NCBI GenBank assembly: GCA_002708105.2
Contig: PAOQ02000009.1
Coordinates: 15,678-68,193 of the forward strand
Length of the DNA stretch: 52,516 nucleotides
From: a bacterium
Lineage (GTDB): Bacteria > Desulfobacterota_D > UBA1144
Reading direction: 5' to 3'
In this document: piece by piece, positions 43,849 through 52,516 of the stretch
Layout: each line of letters starts with the position of its first letter
Numbering within the stretch: position 1 is the first letter of the stretch
Position numbers and translations under genes: made by a program
The notes under the pieces: model-generated
The model's database searches: none
What the model saw: the letters and a program-made list of their open reading frames with translations, nothing else
Told to the model about the DNA's origin: nothing

Positions 43849-44055
43849 ATGAATGATAAAATAGATAGAATTTGCTGGGATTGTCCAGACCAACCAGTTA
43901 ATAAATGGGAAGTTAAGACTGCTGAGAAAAAAAGAGAAGGTTGTTTATTTACAATTTCATGCTCTAAGTGCAGTAAAGAATCTCAAGTTTTTGGTTGGAT
44001 GATAGGCTGTGAATGCGATTCCTGTAAGAACCAAATGATTGGTGCGGCTAAGTAG
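43849..44055 (+). CDS. Small Cys-rich (zinc-ribbon-like) protein
   Basis: CWDC, CSKC and CDSC pairs; strong GGAGG ribosome-binding site upstream. Confidence 0.75.
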   Translation: MNDKIDRICWDCPDQPVNKWEVKTAEKKREGCLFTISCSKCSKESQVFGWMIGCECDSCKNQMIGAAK

Positions 44056-44095
44056 ATAATATTAAATATAAAATATATTTTGGAGTTTATTTATA

Positions 44096-44263
44096 ATGGA
44101 TAATAGATCTATTGATAAGTTTGATTTAAGACTTAGAAGAAGATTTGAAGAAAACAAAGATTTATCTGCTGATGAAATCAAATCTTATACAGAATCTCTT
44201 GAAGACCAATCAGATAATATTGAAGAAATTGTTATTGAAGACGAAAATGTAACAGAGGAGTAA
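44096..44263 (+). CDS. Small acidic protein, 55 aa (not in the ORF track)
   Basis: ATG with upstream TGGAG; MDNRSIDKFDLRLRRRFEENKDLSADEIKSYTESLEDQSDNIEEIVIEDENVTEE. Confidence 0.6.
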   Translation: MDNRSIDKFDLRLRRRFEENKDLSADEIKSYTESLEDQSDNIEEIVIEDENVTEE

Positions 44264-44268
44264 TTTGA

Positions 44269-44478
44269 TTGAAATTTGAATATAAAGTTTTAAATGTTTC
44301 AGATTTTATTCAGTTAGATGATTCTTCACATGAACTAAGAATTGAAGAAGGTGCTCAACAGAATAAGGTTAAAGAACACTCGGATATTACACAGACCAAA
44401 CTAAATGAGTTGGGTGAAGACGGATGGGAATTGATATCAATTACTAATCAAAGACTTTTCTTTAAGAAAGCCATGTAG
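44269..44478 (+). CDS. DUF4177-like small protein (TTG start)
   Basis: FEYKVLNV...TQTKLNELGEDGWELISITNQRLFFKKA; GAGGAG eight nt before the TTG. Confidence 0.7.
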   Translation: MKFEYKVLNVSDFIQLDDSSHELRIEEGAQQNKVKEHSDITQTKLNELGEDGWELISITNQRLFFKKAM

Positions 44479-44481
44479 CTA

Positions 44482-44757
44482 TCAATCATCTTGTAAAATT
44501 TTTTCAATTTCTAAAGCTAAATCTTTATCTATCTTCTCAACATCTTTCCAACTATAAAAATTATTTTTAACATTCATTGCAATATTATTTAAATGAGCAT
44601 CATAAACTTTTTGAGCACCCTCTTCTGCCTGTCTTGCGTCCTCTTTTTCTGCATCAGATAAATCTTTGCCGAATTTTACTGATAACTGCTCTTTTTCGTC
44701 TTTCAGCTTAATCCATATATCTCTGAGCTGAACAATAATATTGGTTTTTGCATCCAT
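44482..44757 (-). CDS. Uncharacterized 91-aa protein
   Basis: Intact ORF, convergent with the DUF4177-like gene. Confidence 0.6.
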   Translation of the reverse strand: MDAKTNIIVQLRDIWIKLKDEKEQLSVKFGKDLSDAEKEDARQAEEGAQKVYDAHLNNIAMNVKNNFYSWKDVEKIDKDLALEIEKILQDD

Positions 44758-44792
44758 AAATATATATTACACTAATTATTAATTTTTAAATT

Positions 44793-47201
44793 TTACTTTA
44801 TTTTTCTTATTGATATCGCTCTTAAGTTTAGATCTGAATCAGTTTTCGTTTTTTTAAATATATGCACCCAGATCGCCTTTAATTTTCTTGCCGGTGCATC
44901 ATCCTTTAGAGAAAAAATAAAATTGTCCTTTTTCCTAAAATTTTTACCCCATTGAGTAATATTAAAATCAAAGTATTTTAAATTTGAATCAACTTCTTTA
45001 TTGCTAATAATCTTGATGCTATATTCCCCTTTTTTTAAGTCACTATGTATAGCAATCGATAAAACAGGTCCTACGTAATCTTTATCAATTAACATTTCAC
45101 CATTTTTCCATATAATTTCTGGATAGGTATTAATTTTATCATTTGAAAAGTAAAAGAATTCATTGTTCTGTAACCTTACAGGATCACATTCCATTTCTTC
45201 ATAACTACCCTTTTTATTTATCCGATTACTAATTAATGAACTATTTGTAGAGCATGGACTTGGAAAAATTCTTAGAATATTATTAATATCATCTTTTGTA
45301 ACTGTTTCTTTGGCAGTAATTTTATTTATTGGATTACCCTCAATAGGTGTAATTTTTAATGATTTATAATTTTGATTTACTAAACTAATATCAAAATAGG
45401 AGTATTCACCAAAATAAGAGTTTTCTTTACTTTCAACTAAGGGCTGCAAATTTAATTTCTTATCAAAATCATTTATCACGTTCACCCCATCATCAGCAAA
45501 ACCCTTTTTATTAACTATTATGCCCGTATAACCATAATATTTTGCATATTTAACCATATCTTCTAAATTCGAAACCATCGAACTTATTTGAGTATTGATT
45601 ACACACGCTGTTCCTTCTTTAAAAGCCATCCAACTAAATCTAGTTTTCTTATTAATCATTAAGTATGCCCATACGTCTCCATAAAAAGACCCATATGTAT
45701 GACGAGTTTCAGGGAAGCATCTATAAGGAATTTTTAAAATCATATCGTTATCATCTATTTTAGTGTTTAATTCATCATAAAATTGCTTTTGGGGTAAATA
45801 AACCGACTCTAAGTTGCCATATGGTGACTTGTTACCAAATGGAGAAGACAAGCCTCTAAAATCTAAAAGGGATAAAGCTATTATAGAAACAAAAAAAACA
45901 ACAAATAATCCTTTTGATACAACCGATAAGAAAAAATTTCTTCCAAAAATTGTCTCTTTAATTTTAGAGATATATTTAGCTCTAATTTTATCAAAAATAA
46001 TTGCACCAACTATTAATGATATACATCCAATCCAAGGAGTAACTCTGTAATGTGAGCCAAGGACCATAAAGTCAGTAAATAAATAAAATGCCGTTATTAT
46101 ACCCCCACGATAGAAAAGAATTAAAATGAAGATTAATAGGATTCCTAGAAATTTTATCTTTTTGCCATAACTATCTTTTACGTTTTTAAATGAATAAAAG
46201 ATTGCCGTACAAAACGAAAGAATCCCAATAATACCTAGATAAGAAGAAAGGAAATTTATCCTTATTTCCGTATTATCATTATATAGATCGCTTATAAATC
46301 TAAAGTAATTAATCAGATGGTCTGCTACAGGAACAAAGAATTCCACAATTGAAATCCCATAAACAGTTGAATGTGCAAAGTTTCTAGTCATATAATCATA
46401 GGTAAAATAACTATCAGATTTAAACATAATATGTGGATAAATATTAAAAATTAAAGTCAATATACCGATAAAGAAAAAAAATAGAAAAACTTTGAGTCTT
46501 GAATTATTTTTTTCAAATGAGAATAGTTCTCTGAAAATTATAAAAACTAGTACTAAGAAAAAATAAAAGGAATTATAAGCGCTAAGAGACATGCCGAGAA
46601 AAATTACTACAACTGCAATGAATATTTCCTTTTTTAAGAGAATGCTCTTTATAGATTGACTTGAGTAATCCTTATTCTGAAAATAAAAAACTAAACCTAT
46701 CAACAAAGGAATACCAACATTATTTATTTGAACCGATGTATGGATATGATGAACAGTTATAAATGGAATAAAAGCATATAAAGTTCCAAAACCAAGAGCA
46801 ATTAAAACCGATGTTTTAAAATAAAATCTTAGCGACAAATACATCATTAGTGCGCAGACCGGAAAAAGTGAATAATAATAAGTCTCATAAATTTCGAGTA
46901 TATTCGGTTTAAAAATACCAATTATGAAATAGTAAAGTCCAAGTACAGCTTGCCTCCAAGGCCAGAAGTCATGAGAAATACTTAAGGGTGCGCCCATGCC
47001 AGGATTTGCATATACTGAGCTAAAAATGCTCTCTTTAAATAATTTCATGTAAGTAAGTTCCCATGCAGCATCAGAATGAAGTGAATAATCTAAGAAATGA
47101 TTGCCAACCATATAGCCAATTAAAAAATAGGCAATAAAGGGAGAAAAGAGTATTGCAACTAATTCTTTTAAATTCGAAAAATTCTTTTCACCTTTAAACA
47201 T
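44793..47201 (-). CDS. Large polytopic membrane protein, GT-C/YfhO-like (paralog B)
   Basis: Many hydrophobic TM segments then a ~250-aa soluble C-terminus; NPGMGAPLSISHDFWPWRQAVLGLYYFIIGIF. Confidence 0.75.
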   Translation of the reverse strand: MFKGEKNFSNLKELVAILFSPFIAYFLIGYMVGNHFLDYSLHSDAAWELTYMKLFKESIFSSVYANPGMGAPLSISHDFWPWRQAVLGLYYFIIGIFKPNILEIYETYYYSLFPVCALMMYLSLRFYFKTSVLIALGFGTLYAFIPFITVHHIHTSVQINNVGIPLLIGLVFYFQNKDYSSQSIKSILLKKEIFIAVVVIFLGMSLSAYNSFYFFLVLVFIIFRELFSFEKNNSRLKVFLFFFFIGILTLIFNIYPHIMFKSDSYFTYDYMTRNFAHSTVYGISIVEFFVPVADHLINYFRFISDLYNDNTEIRINFLSSYLGIIGILSFCTAIFYSFKNVKDSYGKKIKFLGILLIFILILFYRGGIITAFYLFTDFMVLGSHYRVTPWIGCISLIVGAIIFDKIRAKYISKIKETIFGRNFFLSVVSKGLFVVFFVSIIALSLLDFRGLSSPFGNKSPYGNLESVYLPQKQFYDELNTKIDDNDMILKIPYRCFPETRHTYGSFYGDVWAYLMINKKTRFSWMAFKEGTACVINTQISSMVSNLEDMVKYAKYYGYTGIIVNKKGFADDGVNVINDFDKKLNLQPLVESKENSYFGEYSYFDISLVNQNYKSLKITPIEGNPINKITAKETVTKDDINNILRIFPSPCSTNSSLISNRINKKGSYEEMECDPVRLQNNEFFYFSNDKINTYPEIIWKNGEMLIDKDYVGPVLSIAIHSDLKKGEYSIKIISNKEVDSNLKYFDFNITQWGKNFRKKDNFIFSLKDDAPARKLKAIWVHIFKKTKTDSDLNLRAISIRKIK

Positions 47202-49615
47202 TAATTTTCTCCCTGAATTCTCCTAATTGTTATAGATTTCAAATTAATATCATTTAATAACTGAATGTCTTTTCTTACAACAATAACTATAGGTTTTAAT
47301 CTGGTCCCCTTAACATTATTTACAAGTTCAAACTTCAATTTATTTTTTACAGAAAAACTATTTCCCCAATGAGTGGCATCAATAGATAAAGAATCAATAT
47401 CTAAAATTTTACCATTATTATCTTTTGGAATAACTTCATAGATTCCAGCATCGATATGACTAGATAAATGAACCGAAAGAATAGGTCCGATATATTGGCT
47501 CTTAACTTTGATCATCCCGTTGTCAGTATTAATTGTTGGGAAGGGTAAAATTCTATCGTCAACAAAATGAAAAAAATCTTTATTGTACAAAGAACGGCCA
47601 TCGCAATTATCTGAATTAAATTTACCAAACTCATCAAGTCCCTGAAGAGCTATAGTGCCTTCTTCGTCAACGCAGGGGCTTGGGAATATTTGTGATATTT
47701 CCTGAATTTCACTTCTACTAATAAAACTATCTTTTTTAATTAATATTTCATTAAGTGCGTCGCTTTCAATAGGGGTAATTTTTATTTTTGGGAACTCACT
47801 CTTTACTATAGTAATATCATAATATAAATAAGTTGAGTCAATTAATGGGGTTAAATTAAATTTTTCTTTAAGTTGGCTTGCAACACTATTTCCCTGATCA
47901 ATAAAACCTCTCTTTTCTAGTATTAATCCTGTATAGCCATAATACGTTGAATATTTAATCATCTTCATTACATCGTCAGACAACGAACTTAGCTGACTAT
48001 TGATACTGCATGCTGTTCCCTCAACTAATGACATAGCCGAGAATCGTGATTCCTTATTGATTAACAAATATGACCAAAGATTTCTGTAATTTGTTCCATA
48101 AATATCTTTTGTTTCTTGAAAACATACATAAGGAATTTGAAGTATCATGTCTTCATCACTGATAACTTGATTTAATTTTGTATAAAAATTTTTTTCATCT
48201 TCATATCTTTGGTCTTTCTTTGGAATATCCTTTTTATTAAAATATGGCCTAGTTCCTCTAAAATCCAACAAAGAAAATGACACAATTGATATTAAAATTA
48301 AGAATGAAATACCTTTTAAGTAGGGCTTAGTAAATTCCTTAACAAGAAAATTACTCCTCATGCTTTTGTTATATAAATAATCTAGAATCAATCCTCCGCT
48401 AATTAACGAGAGACATAGAACCCATGGAGTTATTCTATAATTCGACCCTAATACAAGAAGATCCGTATAAAGGTAAAAGGTTGTCAGCAATCCTCCTCTA
48501 ACAAATATTAATATCAGAAAAATTAATAGAGCTCCAATGAATGCAATTTTTTTTGGAAAAATACTTTCTGATTTATTTCTTTTGAAAAAAAATATTATTG
48601 AAACTATAAAAGAGGAAATACCAAAGATGCCTAGATATGAAATATTAAAAAACTCTCTAATTAGAGTTCCCTGGGAATAAAGCTGATTATAAAACTTAAA
48701 AGAATCAAATACATGATTCTTAATGGGGATAAAAAAATCAATAATAGAGACTGAATAAAGAGTTGTATGTACAAAATTCCTCGACATAAAATCAAAGATA
48801 AAATGAGATTGTGATTTAAAAGCTAAATGAGGTAAAACATTAAATAAAATTGCTAATAAATTAACTGTAATCAATAATGAGATTAAAATAATTCTATTGT
48901 AATCCCTTTCTGAACAAATAAATTGCCTAAGTAATATAAAAACAAGTAAAACTCCTGAGTAAAAAGCACTGAATAAACTCATTGTTACACTTCCAAAGAT
49001 AATTATTGAGGAAGCAATAAAAGTTTTTGATTTAAATATTTCGGAAATTTTGTAGGATTTAAGATCCTTAAAGTTTATATGAAACAACATGCCTAAAACC
49101 AAGGGCACCAGTATTGTTCCTGCTAAGACTGTAGCATGCTGAATATTATGAGAAAACATAAAGGGCATAAAAGGATAGATTAGACTTAATCCCAAAGAAA
49201 TAAGATTGGGAAGTTTAATAAAATGCCTTAATGATAAAAACATTGAAAGCGCTAAAATAGGAAAAAGTGAATAATAAAATATTTGATATATCTGAAATAT
49301 ATCTTTCTCAAACAAGCTTATAATAAAATAATAAGTTCCTATACCAATATTTCGCCAAGGCCAATAATTTTGATCAGAAACTAAAGGGGCACCCATTAAA
49401 GGATTATCAAATATATGGTTTGTAATACCTGAGACATATAGCTTTAAATAAGAAAGCTCAATTGTCGTGTCATAATTAGATAAAAAGATATAATCTAAGA
49501 AATGAATCCCGGCAATATATTTTATTAGCAAAAGCGAAATTACTGGAGCTAAAAAATAGCATATCTCGGTGCTATATTTACGAAAAAAGCTTTGCATACT
49601 TGAAGATATTACCAC
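47201..49615 (-). CDS. Large polytopic membrane protein, GT-C/YfhO-like (paralog A)
   Basis: Collinear with the adjacent gene: NPLMGAPLVSDQNYWPWRNIGIGTYYFIISLF; shared C-terminal IPYxCFxETxxxYGxxY...EGTACxINxQ. Confidence 0.75.
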   Translation of the reverse strand: MVISSSMQSFFRKYSTEICYFLAPVISLLLIKYIAGIHFLDYIFLSNYDTTIELSYLKLYVSGITNHIFDNPLMGAPLVSDQNYWPWRNIGIGTYYFIISLFEKDIFQIYQIFYYSLFPILALSMFLSLRHFIKLPNLISLGLSLIYPFMPFMFSHNIQHATVLAGTILVPLVLGMLFHINFKDLKSYKISEIFKSKTFIASSIIIFGSVTMSLFSAFYSGVLLVFILLRQFICSERDYNRIILISLLITVNLLAILFNVLPHLAFKSQSHFIFDFMSRNFVHTTLYSVSIIDFFIPIKNHVFDSFKFYNQLYSQGTLIREFFNISYLGIFGISSFIVSIIFFFKRNKSESIFPKKIAFIGALLIFLILIFVRGGLLTTFYLYTDLLVLGSNYRITPWVLCLSLISGGLILDYLYNKSMRSNFLVKEFTKPYLKGISFLILISIVSFSLLDFRGTRPYFNKKDIPKKDQRYEDEKNFYTKLNQVISDEDMILQIPYVCFQETKDIYGTNYRNLWSYLLINKESRFSAMSLVEGTACSINSQLSSLSDDVMKMIKYSTYYGYTGLILEKRGFIDQGNSVASQLKEKFNLTPLIDSTYLYYDITIVKSEFPKIKITPIESDALNEILIKKDSFISRSEIQEISQIFPSPCVDEEGTIALQGLDEFGKFNSDNCDGRSLYNKDFFHFVDDRILPFPTINTDNGMIKVKSQYIGPILSVHLSSHIDAGIYEVIPKDNNGKILDIDSLSIDATHWGNSFSVKNKLKFELVNNVKGTRLKPIVIVVRKDIQLLNDINLKSITIRRIQGEN

Positions 49616-49629
49616 ATTGAATTTATTGA

Positions 49630-51069
49630 TTAAGCTTTAATTCGAATAGTAGAGAATGCCTCTAAAGCTCTATCTCTGGAATCTCTAAGGTCAACAATAG
49701 GGTTTGGATATTCTTTTCCTAAAGTTATGTTTGCTGTTTCCAATATTTCAATTGGTGCATCCCAGGGGCTATATAAATATTTAATAGGTAAATCTTTTAA
49801 TTCGGGGACAAACTTTTTAATATATAATCCCTCGGGATCAAATCTACTACCTTGCATAACAGGGTTAAAAATTCTGAAATATGGAGCAGCGTCTGCACCT
49901 GAGCCTGCTACCCATTGCCAGCTCGCGCTATTGCTTGCCAAATCGGCGTCGATTAAACAATCCCAAAACCATTTCTCGCCCTCATGCCAATGCTGTAAAA
50001 GGTTCTTTACTAAAAAGGATCCCACTATCATTCTAACTCTATTATGCATATATCCTGTTTGCCAAAGCTCTCTCATCCCAGCATCAACTATTGGATATCC
50101 AGTTATTCCTTTTTGCCATTTTTCAATAAAGTTTTTATTTTCTTTCCAGGGAAAATTATCAAATTTTTTCTGAAGATTTTCCCTAGGTAATCCAGGGAAA
50201 TGATAAAGCAAATTGTAAGAAAATTCTCTCCAACCTAACTCACTTAAAAAATGGTCCAAATCAGTCTTTATATTCTTTATATCCTTTTTAGCTGAAGCCT
50301 TATACCAAACCTCATTTGGTGAAATTTCACCAAAATGAATGTGAGGTGAAAGCTGTGAAACATTTCTTTTAGAAGGAAAATTTCTACCTTCTTTATAACC
50401 CTGAAGGCCGTTCTCTAAAAAAGTATCTAATTTTTTATAGGCACCAATCTCGCCTGGATCCCATATTGCCTCCATTTGGTCATACCAATTATATTTCGGA
50501 AGTAAATCTAAATCGCCTAATTCTAAACTTTTAATATCATCGATAATCAAGGAATCTATATTCGGCTTTAATAAAGGCTCCCTGGGTGGACGGTGCATTA
50601 AACAACCCTTTTTATAAAAAGGGGTAAATACTTTATATGGTGTTTTATCAGACTTTAATATTTCCCATGGTTCCCATAGCAACGCAGAATTGAAAGTTTC
50701 TACCTCGATTCCTTTTTTAATAAAAAAATTCTTTATTTCTGTATCTCTTTTAATTCTCCATGGTTCATAGCATCTGTTCCAAAAAACTCCTTTAATATTA
50801 AACCTATCTACTAAATCATTTAAGATTTCTAAAGGATTTCCCTTATAAAAAGACAGTTTCTTATTAATGGTATTGCTTAGTTTATTCAAAGAATTATTAA
50901 GCCACCATCGACTAGCGGCACCAATTCTATCCTGTCCACTATTTATATCATCTAATATATACACAGGCAGTGTATTTTTATATTGTAAGGATTTAATTAA
51001 TCCTGGGTTGTCTGAAATACGTAAATCTTGTCTAAACCAAAAAATTGATATACCAGAATTATCACTCAC
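49630..51069 (-). CDS. phr: Deoxyribodipyrimidine photolyase
   Basis: IFWFRQDLRISDNPGL, GWREFSYNLLYHFPGLPRENL, WQKGITGYPIVDAGMRELWQTGYMHNRVRMIVGSFLVKNLLQHWHEGEKWFWDCLIDADLASNSASWQWVAGSGADAAPYFRIFNP. Confidence 0.97.
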   Translation of the reverse strand: MSDNSGISIFWFRQDLRISDNPGLIKSLQYKNTLPVYILDDINSGQDRIGAASRWWLNNSLNKLSNTINKKLSFYKGNPLEILNDLVDRFNIKGVFWNRCYEPWRIKRDTEIKNFFIKKGIEVETFNSALLWEPWEILKSDKTPYKVFTPFYKKGCLMHRPPREPLLKPNIDSLIIDDIKSLELGDLDLLPKYNWYDQMEAIWDPGEIGAYKKLDTFLENGLQGYKEGRNFPSKRNVSQLSPHIHFGEISPNEVWYKASAKKDIKNIKTDLDHFLSELGWREFSYNLLYHFPGLPRENLQKKFDNFPWKENKNFIEKWQKGITGYPIVDAGMRELWQTGYMHNRVRMIVGSFLVKNLLQHWHEGEKWFWDCLIDADLASNSASWQWVAGSGADAAPYFRIFNPVMQGSRFDPEGLYIKKFVPELKDLPIKYLYSPWDAPIEILETANITLGKEYPNPIVDLRDSRDRALEAFSTIRIKA

Positions 51070-51125
51070 ATTAAGAATATAACTAATTTATGTTCAAAAT
51101 TATTTAATTAGCTAAAATATTAAAT

Positions 51126-51743
51126 ATGATTGAACCTGCTTATTGGAATCAAGCAAAAAAATATCTTTCAAAAAAAGATAAGAAATTAAATGAAATAATA
51201 AATTCATTCGATGGCCACTTGAAGTCTAAAAAGAATCCATTCTACTCACTATGTAAATCTATAATCGGCCAACAAATATCTGTTCAATCTGCTGAATCTG
51301 TATGGAAAAGACTATCAAAAAAATCCAAAAGAATTACTCCTATAAATATAAATAATCTAAAGAAGGATGAAATACGAAGCTGTGGAGTTACAAGACAAAA
51401 AACTGAATACTTAAAGCTCTTATCACAAAACTTTCTAAACAAGAATTTCTCCCCTTCAAAACTGAAAGCCTTAAATGATGAAGAAGCAATATTATACCTT
51501 TGCGAGAATAAAGGTATTGGAAAATGGACAGCTGAAATGTATTTAATTTTTAATCAAAATAGACAAAATATTTTTCCTATTCAGGACATTGGTTTGCTGA
51601 AAGCCATATCAAAAAACTACAATACTGATTATCCACCAGACAGTAAAAGTCTTGAAAGATTTAAAGCAAGATGGTCTCCATATTGCACAGTTGCAACTTG
51701 GTATATGTGGAGAAGTGTAGATCCTGTTCCAGTAGAATATTAG
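51126..51743 (+). CDS. DNA-3-methyladenine glycosylase II-like (HhH-GPD)
   Basis: SLCKSIIGQQISVQSAESVWKRL; LCENKGIGKWTAEMYLIFNQNRQNIFPIQDIGLLKAI; WSPYCTVATWYMWR. Confidence 0.9.
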   Translation: MIEPAYWNQAKKYLSKKDKKLNEIINSFDGHLKSKKNPFYSLCKSIIGQQISVQSAESVWKRLSKKSKRITPININNLKKDEIRSCGVTRQKTEYLKLLSQNFLNKNFSPSKLKALNDEEAILYLCENKGIGKWTAEMYLIFNQNRQNIFPIQDIGLLKAISKNYNTDYPPDSKSLERFKARWSPYCTVATWYMWRSVDPVPVEY

Positions 51744-51746
51744 TGT

Positions 51747-51983
51747 TTAAAGTTGTGAATGAGAACCATCACATAAAACTTGATTGGATGTATTCTTACA
51801 ACCACAGAAATAAACTTTTTTAGATTCTGTAGCTTCATACTTTAGCGGTCTAAAATTTGTACCTTTATGAGAGCCATCACAAAAGGGCTGGCTCTCACTT
51901 AAGCCACAAGAGCAGTAATAATATGTTTTACCGCTTTCGACCTCTACCGGGAACGGGGATTTTTGGACAATTTTTGCTTCCAT
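51747..51983 (-). CDS. Double CDGSH iron-sulfur domain protein
   Basis: YYCSCGLSESQPFCDGSHK and YFCGCKNTSNQVLCDGSHS. Confidence 0.92.
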   Translation of the reverse strand: MEAKIVQKSPFPVEVESGKTYYYCSCGLSESQPFCDGSHKGTNFRPLKYEATESKKVYFCGCKNTSNQVLCDGSHSQL

Positions 51984-52067
51984 ATGTTTAAGTTAACCAT
52001 ATTTACAAAAAAATCAATACTTTAGGGTACTTATATGGACATCACAGGTCCATAATTAATACAAAAT

Positions 52068-52205
52068 CTAGTTTTCAGTCCCATCAATAACTCGAATTGT
52101 TATAATCTTATTATCAATATTCGAATATTGATAGGCCAGTTGAACATTAAGAAGCACCAGACTAATACCAATAATCCCTAATAGTAATTTATAAACTTTA
52201 TCCAT
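52068..52205 (-). CDS. Putative 45-aa single-TM small protein (not in the ORF track)
   Basis: AAAGGAG upstream of ATG; MDKVYKLLLGIIGISLVLLNVQLAYQYSNIDNKIITIRVIDGTEN. Confidence 0.55.
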   Translation of the reverse strand: MDKVYKLLLGIIGISLVLLNVQLAYQYSNIDNKIITIRVIDGTEN

Positions 52206-52306
52206 AACAAATGACTCCTTTAATTTTAAATCTAACGATTCTTTTAAAAATATAAATAGTTGTTAAAGAATAATATCATTCCCACTTACAAGTATAGGGG
52301 GAAAAA

Positions 52307-52345
52307 ACCTCTTATACCACCTATTAATAGGGGCGAATATGAGGT
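52307..52345. terminator. Candidate bidirectional terminator hairpin
   Basis: ACCTC(52307-52311)/GAGGT(52341-52345) arms around the 12-bp palindrome CCTATTAATAGG (52320-52331); T-rich on both strands outside the arms. Confidence 0.4.
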
Positions 52346-52516
52346 CGTTTTTATTTTGAAGGGATTTCCTAGTTTTTACCTAGTAAAAACTTTACTACTA
52401 ATGCATTTAAAAAAAAGTTTACATGTACCTTGTATCAATCTTGGTCTCTTTTTAATTCTTCATATACTTTTTTTAACTTAAAAATCTTATCTTCAGATAC
52501 GGTAACAGCGGAGATA

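Noticed and set aside
52260-52481. 73-aa plus-strand ORF near the right edge
   Set aside because: Overlaps the hairpin; no RBS, unlikely composition; probably non-coding.
52435-52515. Possible C-terminus of a minus-strand gene (ISAVTVSEDKIFKLKKVYEELKRDQD)
   Set aside because: Looks protein-like but only ~26 residues are visible; too short to support a CDS call.

Overview
Low-GC, gene-dense bacterial chromosome segment, probably from a free-living (marine-type?) Gram-negative proteobacterium; lineage not determined. It is mostly core metabolism and information processing: the tail of a 5S rRNA gene, the macromolecular synthesis operon (rpsU-dnaG-rpoD), tkt/eno, leuCD, rpoN-ptsN-hprK-EIIA(Man), ccr, trpS, trmH, a DUF4301 gene embedded in a tRNA cluster, lon-clpX-clpP-tig, an M16 peptidase, pssA-psd-ilvC-ilvH-ilvB, tsaB-recA-cinA, an enoyl-ACP-reductase-like SDR, cysS, a radical SAM/SPASM-like protein, nnr-tsaE-lysC-cimA, coaX, a block of very small unknown proteins, two tandem ~800-aa polytopic membrane paralogs, and photolyase, an AlkA-like glycosylase and a double-CDGSH protein. 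No CRISPR array, transposase or phage module was seen. The best second-look items are (1) an acetolactate synthase large subunit whose ThDP/Mg motif (GDG..NN) appears lost although the operon is intact, (2) a ClpP with Asn at the catalytic Asp position, (3) a DUF4301 gene packed between tRNA genes with 11-15 nt gaps (possible tRNA punctuation), (4) the tandem giant membrane proteins, and (5) a PTS-Ntr-like locus with HprK and two EIIA proteins but no local HPr or EI. All family calls come from reading motifs by eye; no database search was run.
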